In this document: piece by piece, positions 36,420 through 46,428 of the stretch | How positions within the stretch are numbered: position 1 is the first letter of the stretch | Layout: the number at the start of each line of letters is the position of its first letter | Assembly: GCA_902785925.1 (NCBI GenBank) | Contig: CADAAI010000003.1 | Span: forward strand, 1 to 64,000 | DNA: 64,000 nt | Origin: an uncultured Bacteroidales bacterium | GTDB taxonomy: Bacteria; Bacteroidota; Bacteroidia; Bacteroidales; Muribaculaceae | Reading direction: 5' to 3' | Position numbers and translations under genes: made by a program | Notes under the pieces: generated by a model | Told to the model about the DNA's origin: nothing | Databases searched by the model: none | Seen by the model: the letters and a program-made list of their open reading frames with translations, nothing else

Positions 36420-37234
36420 TATTTTTTATAGAACTTAATATAATCAGCTTGCTTTGGTTGTTGATCCTCTATTGGTGGCAGTTGCATATAATCGCCATAA
36501 AGAGATCTAAGTACTTTGTCATACTCTTTTATAACACACAATTTATGTCCTTCAAACTCAAGAGTGGTATATTTTTCAAAATCTTTTTTTTCATAAAAAC
36601 CATACTCATCACAACAGGCAAGTTGTGCACAATGAGATGACTCAAAAAATGACTTATCATTAATTAAGTTAAGATATTTCTCAACATTATTTCTTAAATG
36701 AAAACCATTAAAAGATATGATTTTTTTTAATAAAACTTTTATATTACCAATAGCACCCCATTGTCTTGAAAAATTTGATTTGCCACCTCGAGGTATAGAA
36801 AGATATGCCCATTTATTATGTATTTTTTTATACCTTTTTTTATGACTCTCTTCATTATCATCAATTGCATCCATAGGGAAAATATCAACCCAAATTCCTG
36901 TTTCACATTTACACCAAGGTGTTCTGTTAAGCACCAATGTTTCTTTATTGTCACAAACTCTTGCAAAAGCAATATAAGATTCTTTGTTATAAGGAGATAT
37001 CAATTTGAACTGGTCAGTTGATTCATATTCGTTTAAAAATCGTTCAAAATTATCTCTAGTCATGATAACGTCAATGTCATCATCCCATGGAATAAAACCT
37101 TTATGCCTAACAGCTCCTATTAAAGTCCCATATGCCAAAGAATAGTGGATGCCGTGGTTTACACAAAAATCATGAATATTTTCTAAAACTCTTAAGCTAT
37201 ATTCTTGTATTTCGTTTAAACTTAATTCTCTCAT
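36419..37234 (-). CDS. LicD family phosphotransferase (copy 1)
   Basis: 271 residues. LicD proteins transfer phosphocholine, or another CDP-linked alcohol phosphate, to glycans. The diagnostic AYGTLIGAVRHKGF followed by the aspartate cluster DDDIDV (51-56) is intact, and WVDIFPMDAIDD is the second conserved block. The donor is unknown: no LicC-type choline cytidylyltransferase is present, but a TagD-type cytidylyltransferase fusion lies at 42.2 kb. Part of a LicD-GNAT-GT2 block with overlapping ends. Confidence 0.92.
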   Translation of the reverse strand: MRELSLNEIQEYSLRVLENIHDFCVNHGIHYSLAYGTLIGAVRHKGFIPWDDDIDVIMTRDNFERFLNEYESTDQFKLISPYNKESYIAFARVCDNKETLVLNRTPWCKCETGIWVDIFPMDAIDDNEESHKKRYKKIHNKWAYLSIPRGGKSNFSRQWGAIGNIKVLLKKIISFNGFHLRNNVEKYLNLINDKSFFESSHCAQLACCDEYGFYEKKDFEKYTTLEFEGHKLCVIKEYDKVLRSLYGDYMQLPPIEDQQPKQADYIKFYKK

Positions 37235-37869
37235 TCTGAAATTCTGAATATTTCAATTAATTTACCAAGGGTTGTTAACGTTCCATCCTTGTGTCTATAC
37301 ATGTGACAAAGAATGGATGATATTGTGAAGTGTATTTTACAAAAAAGTTTATTAGACCAAAACCAATGATGCTTTAATTGATTTCTGAACACTATCGAAT
37401 AATAATTCGTAGAGCCGTATGAACGAAGTGAAATTGGGATAAAGCCATTCTTCTTATGCCATAAGACAGAACTGGTTGCCTGTTGTGCAGTATCAGAGAT
37501 AATATGTTCACATCCATTAATTGAAGCCAACTCCTTAAATGCACTAAATAACTTTGTTGCTATTCCTAAATGCTTACTTGTTGGATTAACAGCTAGGTTT
37601 GAATGATATGCTCTTTGGCTTGACTTTCTCTCATAAAAAACAGTACCTAGTAATTGGTTGCTAATCTTATTTTTAGCAATTAAAACTATGCAATTATTAC
37701 TTTTCTGCTCAAGCTCTTTTGCTGTTAAAAAAGAGCATGTGAATTGCAACCCTTGTTTTAACCTCTCTTGAAAAGCATCATGAAGTAAGTTTGCAATCTC
37801 TTCCCATGAAAAAAGATCATTATTTTGTATAATTTCAACTTCAGCTATAACGTCTGTCATATTATCCAT
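37231..37869 (-). CDS. GNAT-family acetyltransferase with an extra C-terminal domain (copy 1)
   Basis: 212 residues. The central part is GNAT-like, with SKHLGIATKLFSAFKELA as the acetyl-CoA-binding loop and HKKNGFIPI as the late strand. After the GNAT core there is an unusual tail of about 55 residues ending MYRHKDGTLTTLGKLIEIF. The same tail pattern occurs in the GNAT gene at 44.7 kb, so the two are paralogues. The stop overlaps the LicD start by four bases, a tight pairing that suggests a shared product: acylation of an amine on the moiety LicD transfers is one possibility. Confidence 0.8.
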   Translation of the reverse strand: MDNMTDVIAEVEIIQNNDLFSWEEIANLLHDAFQERLKQGLQFTCSFLTAKELEQKSNNCIVLIAKNKISNQLLGTVFYERKSSQRAYHSNLAVNPTSKHLGIATKLFSAFKELASINGCEHIISDTAQQATSSVLWHKKNGFIPISLRSYGSTNYYSIVFRNQLKHHWFWSNKLFCKIHFTISSILCHMYRHKDGTLTTLGKLIEIFRISE

Positions 37870-38899
37870 TTTTCAACATTAAAGGTTTAATACAAGGTAG
37901 AATTATATATCTATATGGAAATGAGAATAACCAAAAAAGTAGAGGATGGTTTAATAACATATCATAGAATCTATAAGTGTGCCCATTATGTATTTTTCCT
38001 ACAGGAAATATTCCACTTTTATATCCATTTTTAATATATTTATTAATGCTTGAATAGGATAAACCTGCTTTTAGCATTCTTTTGGCCACATCTTCACCAA
38101 ATACTTCCATTCTATATGATTTAAAAAAAGAGTCATCATACAGGTTGAGATGTGCTTTAACAATAGGCAAACTCTCAAGCATGCTATCTAATAAAACTTT
38201 TATGCGTTTTTTATCATTTGTAAAAGTCGCACTTCCTTCATGTGCGTAATAACAATATATATTAGCATTATTTATTATTAAATAATTTGCATGTCTATAT
38301 AGAACTAAATTGAATAAAGCATCTTCAGATAAACGAACTTCTGGACAGAACTTTAGATCGATTTTTTTTATTAGATTATAACTATATATATGTGGACCTA
38401 TTTGCCCTACAAAGCGCAACTGATGACAAGCCTCTATTCCAGTTCCTTCAAATTCAATATTTATTTTATCAAGGTTATTATATTGGTCAATATTTATTAT
38501 TCTATTAGCAAACAATCGAACCATTCGAAACCTTAAAATATCTATTGGGTTGTCTGCATTATTGATAATGTCTATCAATGCCTGATAACAGTTTTTATGA
38601 AGCAAGAAATCGTCGCTATCCAAGAAATGTATATAATCTCCTGAAGCAATTCTTAGGCCTTCATTCCGGGCAACAGATACGCCTTGATTCTTTTGATGTA
38701 TAACATAAATGTTATTGTTTTGACTAGAATAATAATCTGCTATTTCACCACTTTTATCCGTAGATCCATCATTAATTATTATGACTTCTATTTCAAAATT
38801 ATCTGTTCTCTGATTAAGTACACTATTTAAACAACGATTTAAAAAGGTCTCATTGTTAAAGACTGGTATAATAACTGATAACTTCATTTTACTTTTCAT
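37862..38899 (-). CDS. Glycosyltransferase family 2 (copy 1)
   Basis: 345 residues, GT-A fold. NDGSTDKSGE and HFLDSDDFLL (the DXD metal site) are in the first 110 residues. The C-terminal third has hydrophobic stretches that may associate with the membrane. It overlaps the GNAT gene by eight bases. An internal ATG four codons later (MKLSVIIPV) is an alternative start. Confidence 0.93.
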   Translation of the reverse strand: MKSKMKLSVIIPVFNNETFLNRCLNSVLNQRTDNFEIEVIIINDGSTDKSGEIADYYSSQNNNIYVIHQKNQGVSVARNEGLRIASGDYIHFLDSDDFLLHKNCYQALIDIINNADNPIDILRFRMVRLFANRIINIDQYNNLDKINIEFEGTGIEACHQLRFVGQIGPHIYSYNLIKKIDLKFCPEVRLSEDALFNLVLYRHANYLIINNANIYCYYAHEGSATFTNDKKRIKVLLDSMLESLPIVKAHLNLYDDSFFKSYRMEVFGEDVAKRMLKAGLSYSSINKYIKNGYKSGIFPVGKIHNGHTYRFYDMLLNHPLLFWLFSFPYRYIILPCIKPLMLKNG

Positions 38900-38906
38900 T
38901 CTTATT

Positions 38907-39929
38907 TTAAAATGAAATCTTAATAAATTTATATAGAAATGTGATGGTTACAGTGAAGCAAAAACTTATTATACAAAAGTAAATAGGATATGAGTTGACA
39001 AATGAAGGATATAAATGCGAAATTATCAACATTGGTACCCTTTGGTAAATATACAAAGGAAAAAGGTTTCTTCCAAACCACAACAACAACCTATTACTTA
39101 TCTTAATTTTCATTGTTAACATTAATAATAATAATGAAAACAACACACTAGCAACACTGTATGTGATAATATGAAAAATGCCGAGATTGAAAAATAATAT
39201 AAATAAAATAAATAGACCTAATAATACAATATAATAATTATTTCTTATGTTTTGGTAGATAACATCCTTTTTTTGAGCAATAAACATTCCTGCAGAATAT
39301 GCCAATATAGTGTCATACCACCATGAGCTCTTAAAAAAGAACAGAAATACTATAAGAAAAAGAGATAGTGTTAAAACAATAATTAATCGTTTAGTGGGAT
39401 TATTTGATAATTTTGTTGATATATAAGAAATCAAATAACACAACAAGATGTCAAATATATACCAATTACTATTACCTATTGATTCCCAGGCTATTAGACT
39501 TTTTATAAATCTAATCAATGAAACATTTATACCCAAAAAGATATTAATAATAAGGAATACAAACACCGCAACATCAAAATTCAGAAGTGTTGATAAAATC
39601 CTTCTCTTTGGCATCCTATTGGCATAATACACTCCTTTTGTCAATATGGAATGTTCTGTACCATATCCAGAATAAAACAAAAACATCACCACGCATAATT
39701 GTCCAATACAATGTTGTATTTTCAAGAAAAGATCATCACCGATAAAAGAAAAAGAGTAATTGCTACCTACAATATATGAATTTGCATGGCTGATGAAAAC
39801 TAATAAGATAGAGACGCCCTTGATTGCGTTACATTGTTTTATCGATAAAGCTTCCTCAATATTAATATCTTTATAAAATCCGATACCAATAAAGACAAGA
39901 ATAAGTATTGTTATATATAAAGATAACAT
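38907..39929 (-). CDS. Acyltransferase family 3 membrane protein (copy 1)
   Basis: 340 residues, about ten membrane segments. The N-terminal segment with VSILLVFISHANSY has the conserved histidine of acyltransferase-3 enzymes, which O-acetylate or succinylate surface glycans. Adjacent to a second, different member of the family. Confidence 0.85.
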   Translation of the reverse strand: MLSLYITILILVFIGIGFYKDINIEEALSIKQCNAIKGVSILLVFISHANSYIVGSNYSFSFIGDDLFLKIQHCIGQLCVVMFLFYSGYGTEHSILTKGVYYANRMPKRRILSTLLNFDVAVFVFLIINIFLGINVSLIRFIKSLIAWESIGNSNWYIFDILLCYLISYISTKLSNNPTKRLIIVLTLSLFLIVFLFFFKSSWWYDTILAYSAGMFIAQKKDVIYQNIRNNYYIVLLGLFILFILFFNLGIFHIITYSVASVLFSLLLLMLTMKIKISNRLLLWFGRNLFPLYIYQRVPMLIISHLYPSFVNSYPIYFCIISFCFTVTITFLYKFIKISF

Positions 39930-39935
39930 AATAGA

Positions 39936-40877
39936 TTACTTTTCTAATAATAAAAGCCTAAATAATTTAATTTTATGCATTAAAGTTATCAATATCACTA
40001 TTAAGGCAACGATAATCAAAGCTTCAAAAACATTTAATGATATATTATAATGATCAAGCAATAAAGGAATTACTCTTATCATAAATGTATGGTATAAATA
40101 ATAATATAAAGTCCATTGTCCCATTTTACAAAAAAAGGCAGGAATTCTTTTAGGAAGAAATTTTATAATACCAATACATATTATGAGTGCTAAAAACGAT
40201 TGAAACAATCTAAGAAATGGATCATGAAAAGTTTTATAAGGTGAACTTGGCATAAAACCAGGTAAATAAAAAGCAAATATTAATGCAATTAATGCAGAAA
40301 CAATCAAAAATATGGGTTTTATTTTTATGATAATTGTTCTTTCTTTTTCACTTCTCAACATTAATCCAAAAACGAAAAACGGCAAGAATGAAAAAGTGCG
40401 CTGAAAGGCAAGAAAATTATTGCCCAATGGAATAAAACCTGAGATAAATGAAAGGACAATAGATAATATAAACAATATCTTTATATCTATTTTATTTGGA
40501 CTCAACAAAAAGTACATCGTCCTCCAAAATATTATACATAACAAATACCACAAAGCAATAGCTGGATCTATAATTTTAATTAATATAGATAAATCAACAA
40601 CAATATTAGTTGTTATTATTGAAAAAAATATATGACCTATTTGAAATATTAAATACAATAAGATTAATTTTTTTGTTGATTTAAGAAAACTCTCTTTACT
40701 TTTTTGATGTGTATATATACCTGAAATTATAACAAATAATGGCATATGGAAGGAATAAATAATTCGATTAATCCTTAATCCATAATCATAATAACTGATA
40801 TGTCCTAAAATAACTAAGCATATCAATATGAATTTTATTCCATCAACAAGTATATTACGATTAGAACTATTTGTCAT
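39936..40877 (-). CDS. Acyltransferase family 3 membrane protein (copy 2)
   Basis: 313 residues, about ten membrane segments, with the family histidine in VILGHISYYDYG and IIYSFHMPLFVIISG shortly after. It differs considerably in sequence from the gene 6 bases downstream, so the pair probably acetylates different positions rather than being a recent duplication. Confidence 0.87.
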   Translation of the reverse strand: MTNSSNRNILVDGIKFILICLVILGHISYYDYGLRINRIIYSFHMPLFVIISGIYTHQKSKESFLKSTKKLILLYLIFQIGHIFFSIITTNIVVDLSILIKIIDPAIALWYLLCIIFWRTMYFLLSPNKIDIKILFILSIVLSFISGFIPLGNNFLAFQRTFSFLPFFVFGLMLRSEKERTIIIKIKPIFLIVSALIALIFAFYLPGFMPSSPYKTFHDPFLRLFQSFLALIICIGIIKFLPKRIPAFFCKMGQWTLYYYLYHTFMIRVIPLLLDHYNISLNVFEALIIVALIVILITLMHKIKLFRLLLLEK

Positions 40878-42132
40878 TAAGACTTATTGATTTGATTATA
40901 TCATTATAAATATTTAAAGCAACATTTGTGCCATTTGGCGGAAGTAAATAATCCTTGAAGAATGAATCACGTTTTTCTTTCATTGGATCATCTTCATCAA
41001 TTATCATATTTATAAATTTTTCAATATCTTTGAAGCAATTTCCGATATAATGACACTCAATAGCAAGATTTCTTAATTCCGATGTGTTTTTTTGTTCTTT
41101 TTTTTGTTTAACAAACATAACAGGCTTATTTACATAAAGATATTCAATCTGAAATGAATCGCTATCATGCACCATCGCATCAGAACTTTTAAATAAATCA
41201 ATGAATGGACCTGTCTCAAGTTGTGTGTTAATCATTTCATTCCATCGATTATAGTACAAATCTGTTTTTTCTTTCCCCCAGTCAGGATGTTGATATAATC
41301 GAGTTCTTAATTTGGGATGTGGTTTAAAGGCTATTTGAAGTTTATCTTGATATAATTCCGCAATCTTAATCATATCTTCAGCCATCCAAAGGAAATTAGA
41401 TAAATGCAATTCATCTTCATCTTCAAAAATGCTATAATGTGGTGCCCAAATTAAACGTTTGATAGATGGATTTTTAATTTTCCATATATCATTCTTAACA
41501 GGCGACAGATATTCATCAAGATTAGGATATCCAGTAATAATCACATTCTTTCCTTTATTATAAGCTATTCTTTGTGCGGCTTTTAGTTCTCCTTGATTGG
41601 TATAAAAAAGTTTCCAAGCAAAATTGTGAAACTCTGTATTATAAGTCCATTGAGTCTCTTCTGTAGCAATTCCATATGGGCACAAGCAAAACAGTTTTTT
41701 TAGAAATCTACGATATGAATGTTCTTTATATAAAGTGTTCTTATATTGTTGGGGATAAAAGATAATATCAGGATTGATATCTTGCTTTATATCAACCTTT
41801 GAGACTTGATTATTTGTATCCCAATCATAATAAGAGATATCTTTAGATTGAAAATAATCGCGTAATTCTTGAACGCTTCTTGCTTGTTCTGTTTTATCCC
41901 ACAAACAAGTTGGAGATAATAAAACGCTTACTTCGAAACGCTCATCATTCTTAAACAATTCATAAATAGCTTGATATCTCCACATTCCTAAATTCATAGC
42001 AATGAAACAAATTTTAATCTTTTTACCTTTTTGGGCAAGATGAAAAAGTTTTTTTTGTTGATAAAAATTACGTAGTGGTGCAATATACTTAACAAAAATA
42101 TAAAAAAACACCATGTAAATAAAGTTTTTCAT
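40867..42132 (-). CDS. CDP-glycerol/ribitol-type glycerophosphotransferase
   Basis: 421 residues of the TagB/TagF-like family that transfers glycerol phosphate or a related alditol phosphate from a CDP carrier. Conserved segments: RLIWAPHYSIF, FKPHPKLRTR, and the late MVHDSDSFQIEYLYVNKP motif, equivalent to the teichoic-acid polymerase donor site. The N-terminal hydrophobic helix may anchor it. A TagD-like cytidylyltransferase is encoded immediately upstream, so the donor is likely made by that protein. Confidence 0.88.
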   Translation of the reverse strand: MKNFIYMVFFYIFVKYIAPLRNFYQQKKLFHLAQKGKKIKICFIAMNLGMWRYQAIYELFKNDERFEVSVLLSPTCLWDKTEQARSVQELRDYFQSKDISYYDWDTNNQVSKVDIKQDINPDIIFYPQQYKNTLYKEHSYRRFLKKLFCLCPYGIATEETQWTYNTEFHNFAWKLFYTNQGELKAAQRIAYNKGKNVIITGYPNLDEYLSPVKNDIWKIKNPSIKRLIWAPHYSIFEDEDELHLSNFLWMAEDMIKIAELYQDKLQIAFKPHPKLRTRLYQHPDWGKEKTDLYYNRWNEMINTQLETGPFIDLFKSSDAMVHDSDSFQIEYLYVNKPVMFVKQKKEQKNTSELRNLAIECHYIGNCFKDIEKFINMIIDEDDPMKEKRDSFFKDYLLPPNGTNVALNIYNDIIKSISLNDK

Positions 42133-42184
42133 TTATTATACTTTTAAATTTAGATGAAAATGTTTTGTGGAAGCTATTTCTAAA

Positions 42185-43519
42185 TTATGATAATAATACT
42201 ATATTTCGATCATAATATTTTTCAATTGTTTTTACAATTGAGATTGATATATCTTTTGTTAAATATGTACTTTTTTTCAATGTCTGTATGGCTTTTATAA
42301 AAGAAACGATTTCATAGCGAATACCTTCACCATCTAATTTATAAAAATATCGTTTGTTGTCAGCTGGATTTTCATAACGGATTTCAAAATAATCTGTTTT
42401 CCACCATGGAGCAGGGACATAAATATACCCTTTTGTGCCAGAAATAATTAATTCTCCCTCAGATTTAACTCCTACACCAACTTTGATTGATGCAACAGCA
42501 TGAGGATAAACAAAAGCAATCTTTGTGAAAATATCAAAATCGCTCTTTGGTTGATATAGTCTTGTTGTTATTTCTGCTTTAGTATAATCTGTTCCAAGTA
42601 AATGGAAAATTGGAAGCATAGCAGTTGGTCCCCAAGCGGTGATACTATTCCATACTTTTGATTTGTCTTCTTGACGTTCAAAATCAAACATACTAGTACA
42701 TACTGCATCAACTGAAACAATATCACCAATTCGACCACTCTTTGCTAGCACAACCAATCGATCGTAAGCTGTTGAATAGGCAGTCTTTATTCCATCCATA
42801 AGAATAAGATTATTCTCTTCGGCAAGAGAGCATAATTCATTAAATTCTCTGACACTAAGAGCTATTGGAGATTCACAAAGTACATGCTTGCCAGATTCAA
42901 GCGCATGCTTAATTTGGCTGAAGTGTTCATGAGGCTGAGATATAATGTATACCGCATCACACATATCTAATAATTGATCAAAATTATGTGTAAAAGGGAT
43001 TCTCTTGAGATTATCGGAGAAATCATCTGTATCTTTAGCACAAACACCTGTAATACTTACGCCATTCACGAAATGACTTTCTCGTTCAAATTTGTTAAGA
43101 ATTGTAGATTCTCCAACAAGACCAATTCTAACTTCTCTTTTCTCTGCTCTAAGCTCGGAACTAGAAACACCTTGAGTTCGTTCTAAATAAACAACCTCAC
43201 AAAATTCCTTTAAATAATCAAACTTTCCTAACCAATCACTACCAATAGCAAAGATATCAACTTCTTTTCTTCGAATATCATCGATTTTCTGACCTTCATA
43301 TTCTTCAACTATTATCTCATCTGCTAAACCAGTAGCTCGAACAGCATCGATTCGCTCCATTACAGATTGTTGAACATTTATTTTGCCTCTAGCAAGATCA
43401 AAATTGTCAGCAGTAACACCTACAATTAAATAATCTCCTAGAGCTTTTGCCCTTTCAAGCAAGCGAATGTGACCAAAATGCAAGAGGTCATATGTTCCGT
43501 ATGTTATAACTTTTTTCAT
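42185..43519 (-). CDS. Cytidylyltransferase (TagD-like) fused to a Gfo/Idh oxidoreductase
   Basis: 444 residues, two domains in one frame. Residues 1 to about 128 resemble glycerol-3-phosphate cytidylyltransferase: TYGTYDLLHFGH with the HxGH signature (His14, His17), GSDW at 93-96 and RTQGVSS at 114-120. From about residue 130 there is a Gfo/Idh/MocA dehydrogenase: Rossmann start VRIGLVGEST and VLCESPIALSVREF in the mid-region. So one protein may both activate a phosphorylated small alcohol with CTP and oxidise or reduce it. I know TagD enzymes as stand-alone proteins or fused to other partners; this combination deserves attention. Confidence 0.88.
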   Translation of the reverse strand: MKKVITYGTYDLLHFGHIRLLERAKALGDYLIVGVTADNFDLARGKINVQQSVMERIDAVRATGLADEIIVEEYEGQKIDDIRRKEVDIFAIGSDWLGKFDYLKEFCEVVYLERTQGVSSSELRAEKREVRIGLVGESTILNKFERESHFVNGVSITGVCAKDTDDFSDNLKRIPFTHNFDQLLDMCDAVYIISQPHEHFSQIKHALESGKHVLCESPIALSVREFNELCSLAEENNLILMDGIKTAYSTAYDRLVVLAKSGRIGDIVSVDAVCTSMFDFERQEDKSKVWNSITAWGPTAMLPIFHLLGTDYTKAEITTRLYQPKSDFDIFTKIAFVYPHAVASIKVGVGVKSEGELIISGTKGYIYVPAPWWKTDYFEIRYENPADNKRYFYKLDGEGIRYEIVSFIKAIQTLKKSTYLTKDISISIVKTIEKYYDRNIVLLS

Positions 43520-43547
43520 TTTTATAATTAATTTATGATTTATATTA

Positions 43548-44699
43548 TCAATTAAACAATGACAAAAATTTATTTTTAATTAAGTCAGCAATTTTACAAT
43601 AAAAGTATTTTTTATCTTTGTTATCATAGAAGTAAAAACTATCTGTTTTCCTGATATCATTTATCCATTTGAATATACTATATTTTCCGGTTTTAATATA
43701 AGTCATGAATTCTCTATACTCATTCATAGTAATAGATGGTGATTTTATATTAATACTATCAATGTCAATTTTGCCTAGGATTTGTGATTGACAAAACAAT
43801 TGGCAAAAGTTTACTCCCATCTCTGTTAATGCATGATTATATTGAGTATGACGAAAATTAATCTCTAAAAAATACAGTTTGTCGTTTTTGTCTTTTATAA
43901 ATTCTATCTCAAATACTCCATTGTATCTAACGTGGCGCATGATGCTGTGAATCTTGCTTTTAAGATCTTCGCCAGATTTATATAATTCATTTATTTTCCA
44001 TGTTCCAAAAGACCCATCTTCAATTCTTAGATACTCTCCTTGTATTGGCATAAAAACATCTTGTCCATTATTATATGAAATTCCTTCAATTGCGATTTCA
44101 TTGCTCTTTTCAATGAATTCCTGAATAATAAGCTGGTCATCTGAAATCTGATTATACACATTTTTTAATTCTTCTGCATTATAACAAATAGAAGAATTCG
44201 TTTTCCAATTAAATGCAAGACTATTTACAGACTTTGTGAAAACAGGAAAATTAATATCTTTGGGGATATCTCCTTTCTTCACTAACAATGTTTTGGGTAT
44301 AGTAAAACCAAACTTTTTTGCCAATAAAATTTGATTCTGTTTATTAATAAATTCTGATAAACGATTTTGTTCACCTGCATTAAAGAAGAAAAAACGATCT
44401 TTTAACTCATCATAGTGCTGGTTGAGAAAAGAAACAATACTGTCACAATCAGTTGAAATTACATACTTTTTATTTTCTTTATTAAATGTCTTAAGCAAAT
44501 AAGAATAACACTCATTAAAAGATGAACAAGAATAGAATGTTTTCACATATCTAGAGCCCTGTGGTGTGAATGAATCATTTTCAATCCAAACAACATGACT
44601 TTTTATACCTATTTCACCAAAACTGCGAATTTGACCTAATGTATTCCAACAATACTGCCCAATAACAATAATTTCATATTTCTCTAGAAAACACTCCAT
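43548..44699 (-). CDS. ATP-grasp family ligase
   Basis: 383 residues with ATP-grasp features: NQILLAKKFGFTIPKT in the pre-domain, FIEKSNEIAIEGISY, and the magnesium-binding FEIEFIKD...LEINFRHTQYNHA region, with Glu and Asn ligands. ATP-grasp enzymes join a carboxylate to an amine or thiol, often amino acids. In this position it may ligate an amino acid to an activated amino-alcohol or sugar; the substrate is not readable. Confidence 0.82.
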   Translation of the reverse strand: MECFLEKYEIIVIGQYCWNTLGQIRSFGEIGIKSHVVWIENDSFTPQGSRYVKTFYSCSSFNECYSYLLKTFNKENKKYVISTDCDSIVSFLNQHYDELKDRFFFFNAGEQNRLSEFINKQNQILLAKKFGFTIPKTLLVKKGDIPKDINFPVFTKSVNSLAFNWKTNSSICYNAEELKNVYNQISDDQLIIQEFIEKSNEIAIEGISYNNGQDVFMPIQGEYLRIEDGSFGTWKINELYKSGEDLKSKIHSIMRHVRYNGVFEIEFIKDKNDKLYFLEINFRHTQYNHALTEMGVNFCQLFCQSQILGKIDIDSINIKSPSITMNEYREFMTYIKTGKYSIFKWINDIRKTDSFYFYDNKDKKYFYCKIADLIKNKFLSLFN

Positions 44700-44708
44700 G
44701 ACTGTTAA

Positions 44709-45332
44709 TTATAACACTTTAACGATTAAATTACCAAAATTAGTGAGTTTTCCATCTGATCTATACATAATTTTCGTTTTAATTGAAGATGTGCAAAACC
44801 TTAAATAGCAGTATATTCCACTTGCCCATAAAAAAGATTTCTGCAATTGTAGTCTAAAAATATAACTATAATAGTCATTATTGCTAAATGATTTTAAACC
44901 AATCACTTTAAAACCATTTTTTAGATGCCACTTTTTTGACCATTTTGCAAGAGTGGATGTGTCGCTAATAATATAACAACAGTTATCATCTATGGCTAAT
45001 TGTTTCTCGTATTCAATCAGTTTAGATCCAATACCATTCTTCTTAGTCAAATTAGACACTGCTGAATATTTATTATATGCATATTTGTGACCTTGTTTAT
45101 CTTGCAATACTGTGAATGACGTTGTACCACATAATGTGTTGTTTGTTTTGTCTATAGCAATTAATACAACATCATTCACAGTCTTTTCTGAAAAACTTTC
45201 AGGCGTCAACTTTAATAACGATGAATATATTCCCATCTCTTTCCACTGAGAAAAAGATGAAATAATTAATTCTACTACATCTTTTGTAGTATAAACGCTA
45301 TCTTGAAGTCGACAAACAATTAAATCTGTCAT
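44709..45332 (-). CDS. GNAT-family acetyltransferase with an extra C-terminal domain (copy 2)
   Basis: 207 residues, paralogous to the GNAT gene at 37.2 kb: the same spacing of ISDT in the core, then WHLKNGF, and the same tail ending [15 protein letters not shown]. The acetyl-CoA loop [17 protein letters not shown] is intact. It overlaps the class V aminotransferase start by four bases, suggesting it acylates an amine made by that enzyme. Confidence 0.8.
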   Translation of the reverse strand: MTDLIVCRLQDSVYTTKDVVELIISSFSQWKEMGIYSSLLKLTPESFSEKTVNDVVLIAIDKTNNTLCGTTSFTVLQDKQGHKYAYNKYSAVSNLTKKNGIGSKLIEYEKQLAIDDNCCYIISDTSTLAKWSKKWHLKNGFKVIGLKSFSNNDYYSYIFRLQLQKSFLWASGIYCYLRFCTSSIKTKIMYRSDGKLTNFGNLIVKVL

Positions 45333-46414
45333 ATTAGCCCTCTACGCTGCATATCTTTCATCGCATCAACTAATGTTGTGTTGTCTTCTGGTGTTAAACA
45401 TCCAATATGACCAACACGGAAAACACTATCCTTCAATTCTCCTCCATTTGGACAAATCCAAATATCATATTCATCCTTTAGAGTGAGAAATATCTGGTGT
45501 GCAGATGCATTGATAGGATGAAGTGATGTTACAGCGTTTGACAAACTGTCTGTAAACAATTCAAAAGGTAAAGATGAAATTTTACTTCTGAAATCTTTAG
45601 CCAAAGCAGCAGTACGTGCTACCTCTGCGTCAACACCGCCGTTGGCTTCGATTTCTTTCAGGCGTGCGTGGATTTGTCTAATAATACCTACAGCTGGGGT
45701 AAATGGGGTTTGACCACGTTCTCCATTCTTTAGAGCATCCTTTAGGTCAAAATACATGCTCTTGACATTGTTGTTGTTAATACGCGCCACGGCTTTTGCT
45801 GATAGAACCATAATAGATATACCTGGAGGGCAAGCCAAAGCCTTCTGAGAGCCTGTTATCATCACCTGAGCATCAAGTTCACTCATGTTAAATGGATCTG
45901 CTAAGAAAGAACTGATGGCATCAACAACCAAGAAACAGCCATTACGTTTGCAAAAGTCGCTCACAAGTTGCATATCGTAATGGACACCTGTAGAGGTCTC
46001 ATGTTTGTTGATCAGGAACCCAGTGAAACCTTGGTTTTCGTAAGCCTCAAGGTGCTTTGCTGTTAGAGATTCTCCAAACTCTAAATCAATAGACGAATAA
46101 GGGATTTCATGAATCTGGCAGAGTTCTACAAAGCGATGGCCAAAACTACCGCCATTAACAACTAGCACTTTGTCTTTAGGTGTGAACACATTCATTACCG
46201 CAGCTTCCATAGATGCAGTGCCCGAACCGGTAATAAACAAAGAACGAGCATTGTCTTCTGCTCCAGCAAAACGTTTTAATAAAGCTTCACATTCTAACAT
46301 GAGCTCTGAGAACTCAGCAGTTCTGAAATAAGGAACTTGTTCGTTTCCAATAGCCAAGACCAAGTCACTTGACATAACTGGGCCAACTGTAAAATTTAAT
46401 TTGTTAGTTTCCAT
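45329..46414 (-). CDS. Class V aminotransferase (alanine-glyoxylate / 2-aminoethylphosphonate transaminase-like)
   Basis: 361 residues. PLP enzyme of the class V group: TVGPV at the start, [26 protein letters not shown] with the cofactor aspartate, and the Schiff-base lysine in [11 protein letters not shown]. The family includes 2-aminoethylphosphonate-pyruvate transaminase, serine-glyoxylate and alanine-glyoxylate enzymes. Phosphoenolpyruvate mutase and phosphonopyruvate decarboxylase are not in the window, so a phosphonate route cannot be claimed. Base composition is more GC-rich than its neighbours, hinting at separate origin. Confidence 0.88.
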   Translation of the reverse strand: METNKLNFTVGPVMSSDLVLAIGNEQVPYFRTAEFSELMLECEALLKRFAGAEDNARSLFITGSGTASMEAAVMNVFTPKDKVLVVNGGSFGHRFVELCQIHEIPYSSIDLEFGESLTAKHLEAYENQGFTGFLINKHETSTGVHYDMQLVSDFCKRNGCFLVVDAISSFLADPFNMSELDAQVMITGSQKALACPPGISIMVLSAKAVARINNNNVKSMYFDLKDALKNGERGQTPFTPAVGIIRQIHARLKEIEANGGVDAEVARTAALAKDFRSKISSLPFELFTDSLSNAVTSLHPINASAHQIFLTLKDEYDIWICPNGGELKDSVFRVGHIGCLTPEDNTTLVDAMKDMQRRGLI

Positions 46415-46428
46415 ATGTTAAAAAATGA

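Noticed and set aside
45329-46414. Phosphonate (2-aminoethylphosphonate) biosynthesis locus
   Set aside because: The class V aminotransferase resembles the transaminase of that pathway, but phosphoenolpyruvate mutase and phosphonopyruvate decarboxylase are not in the window.
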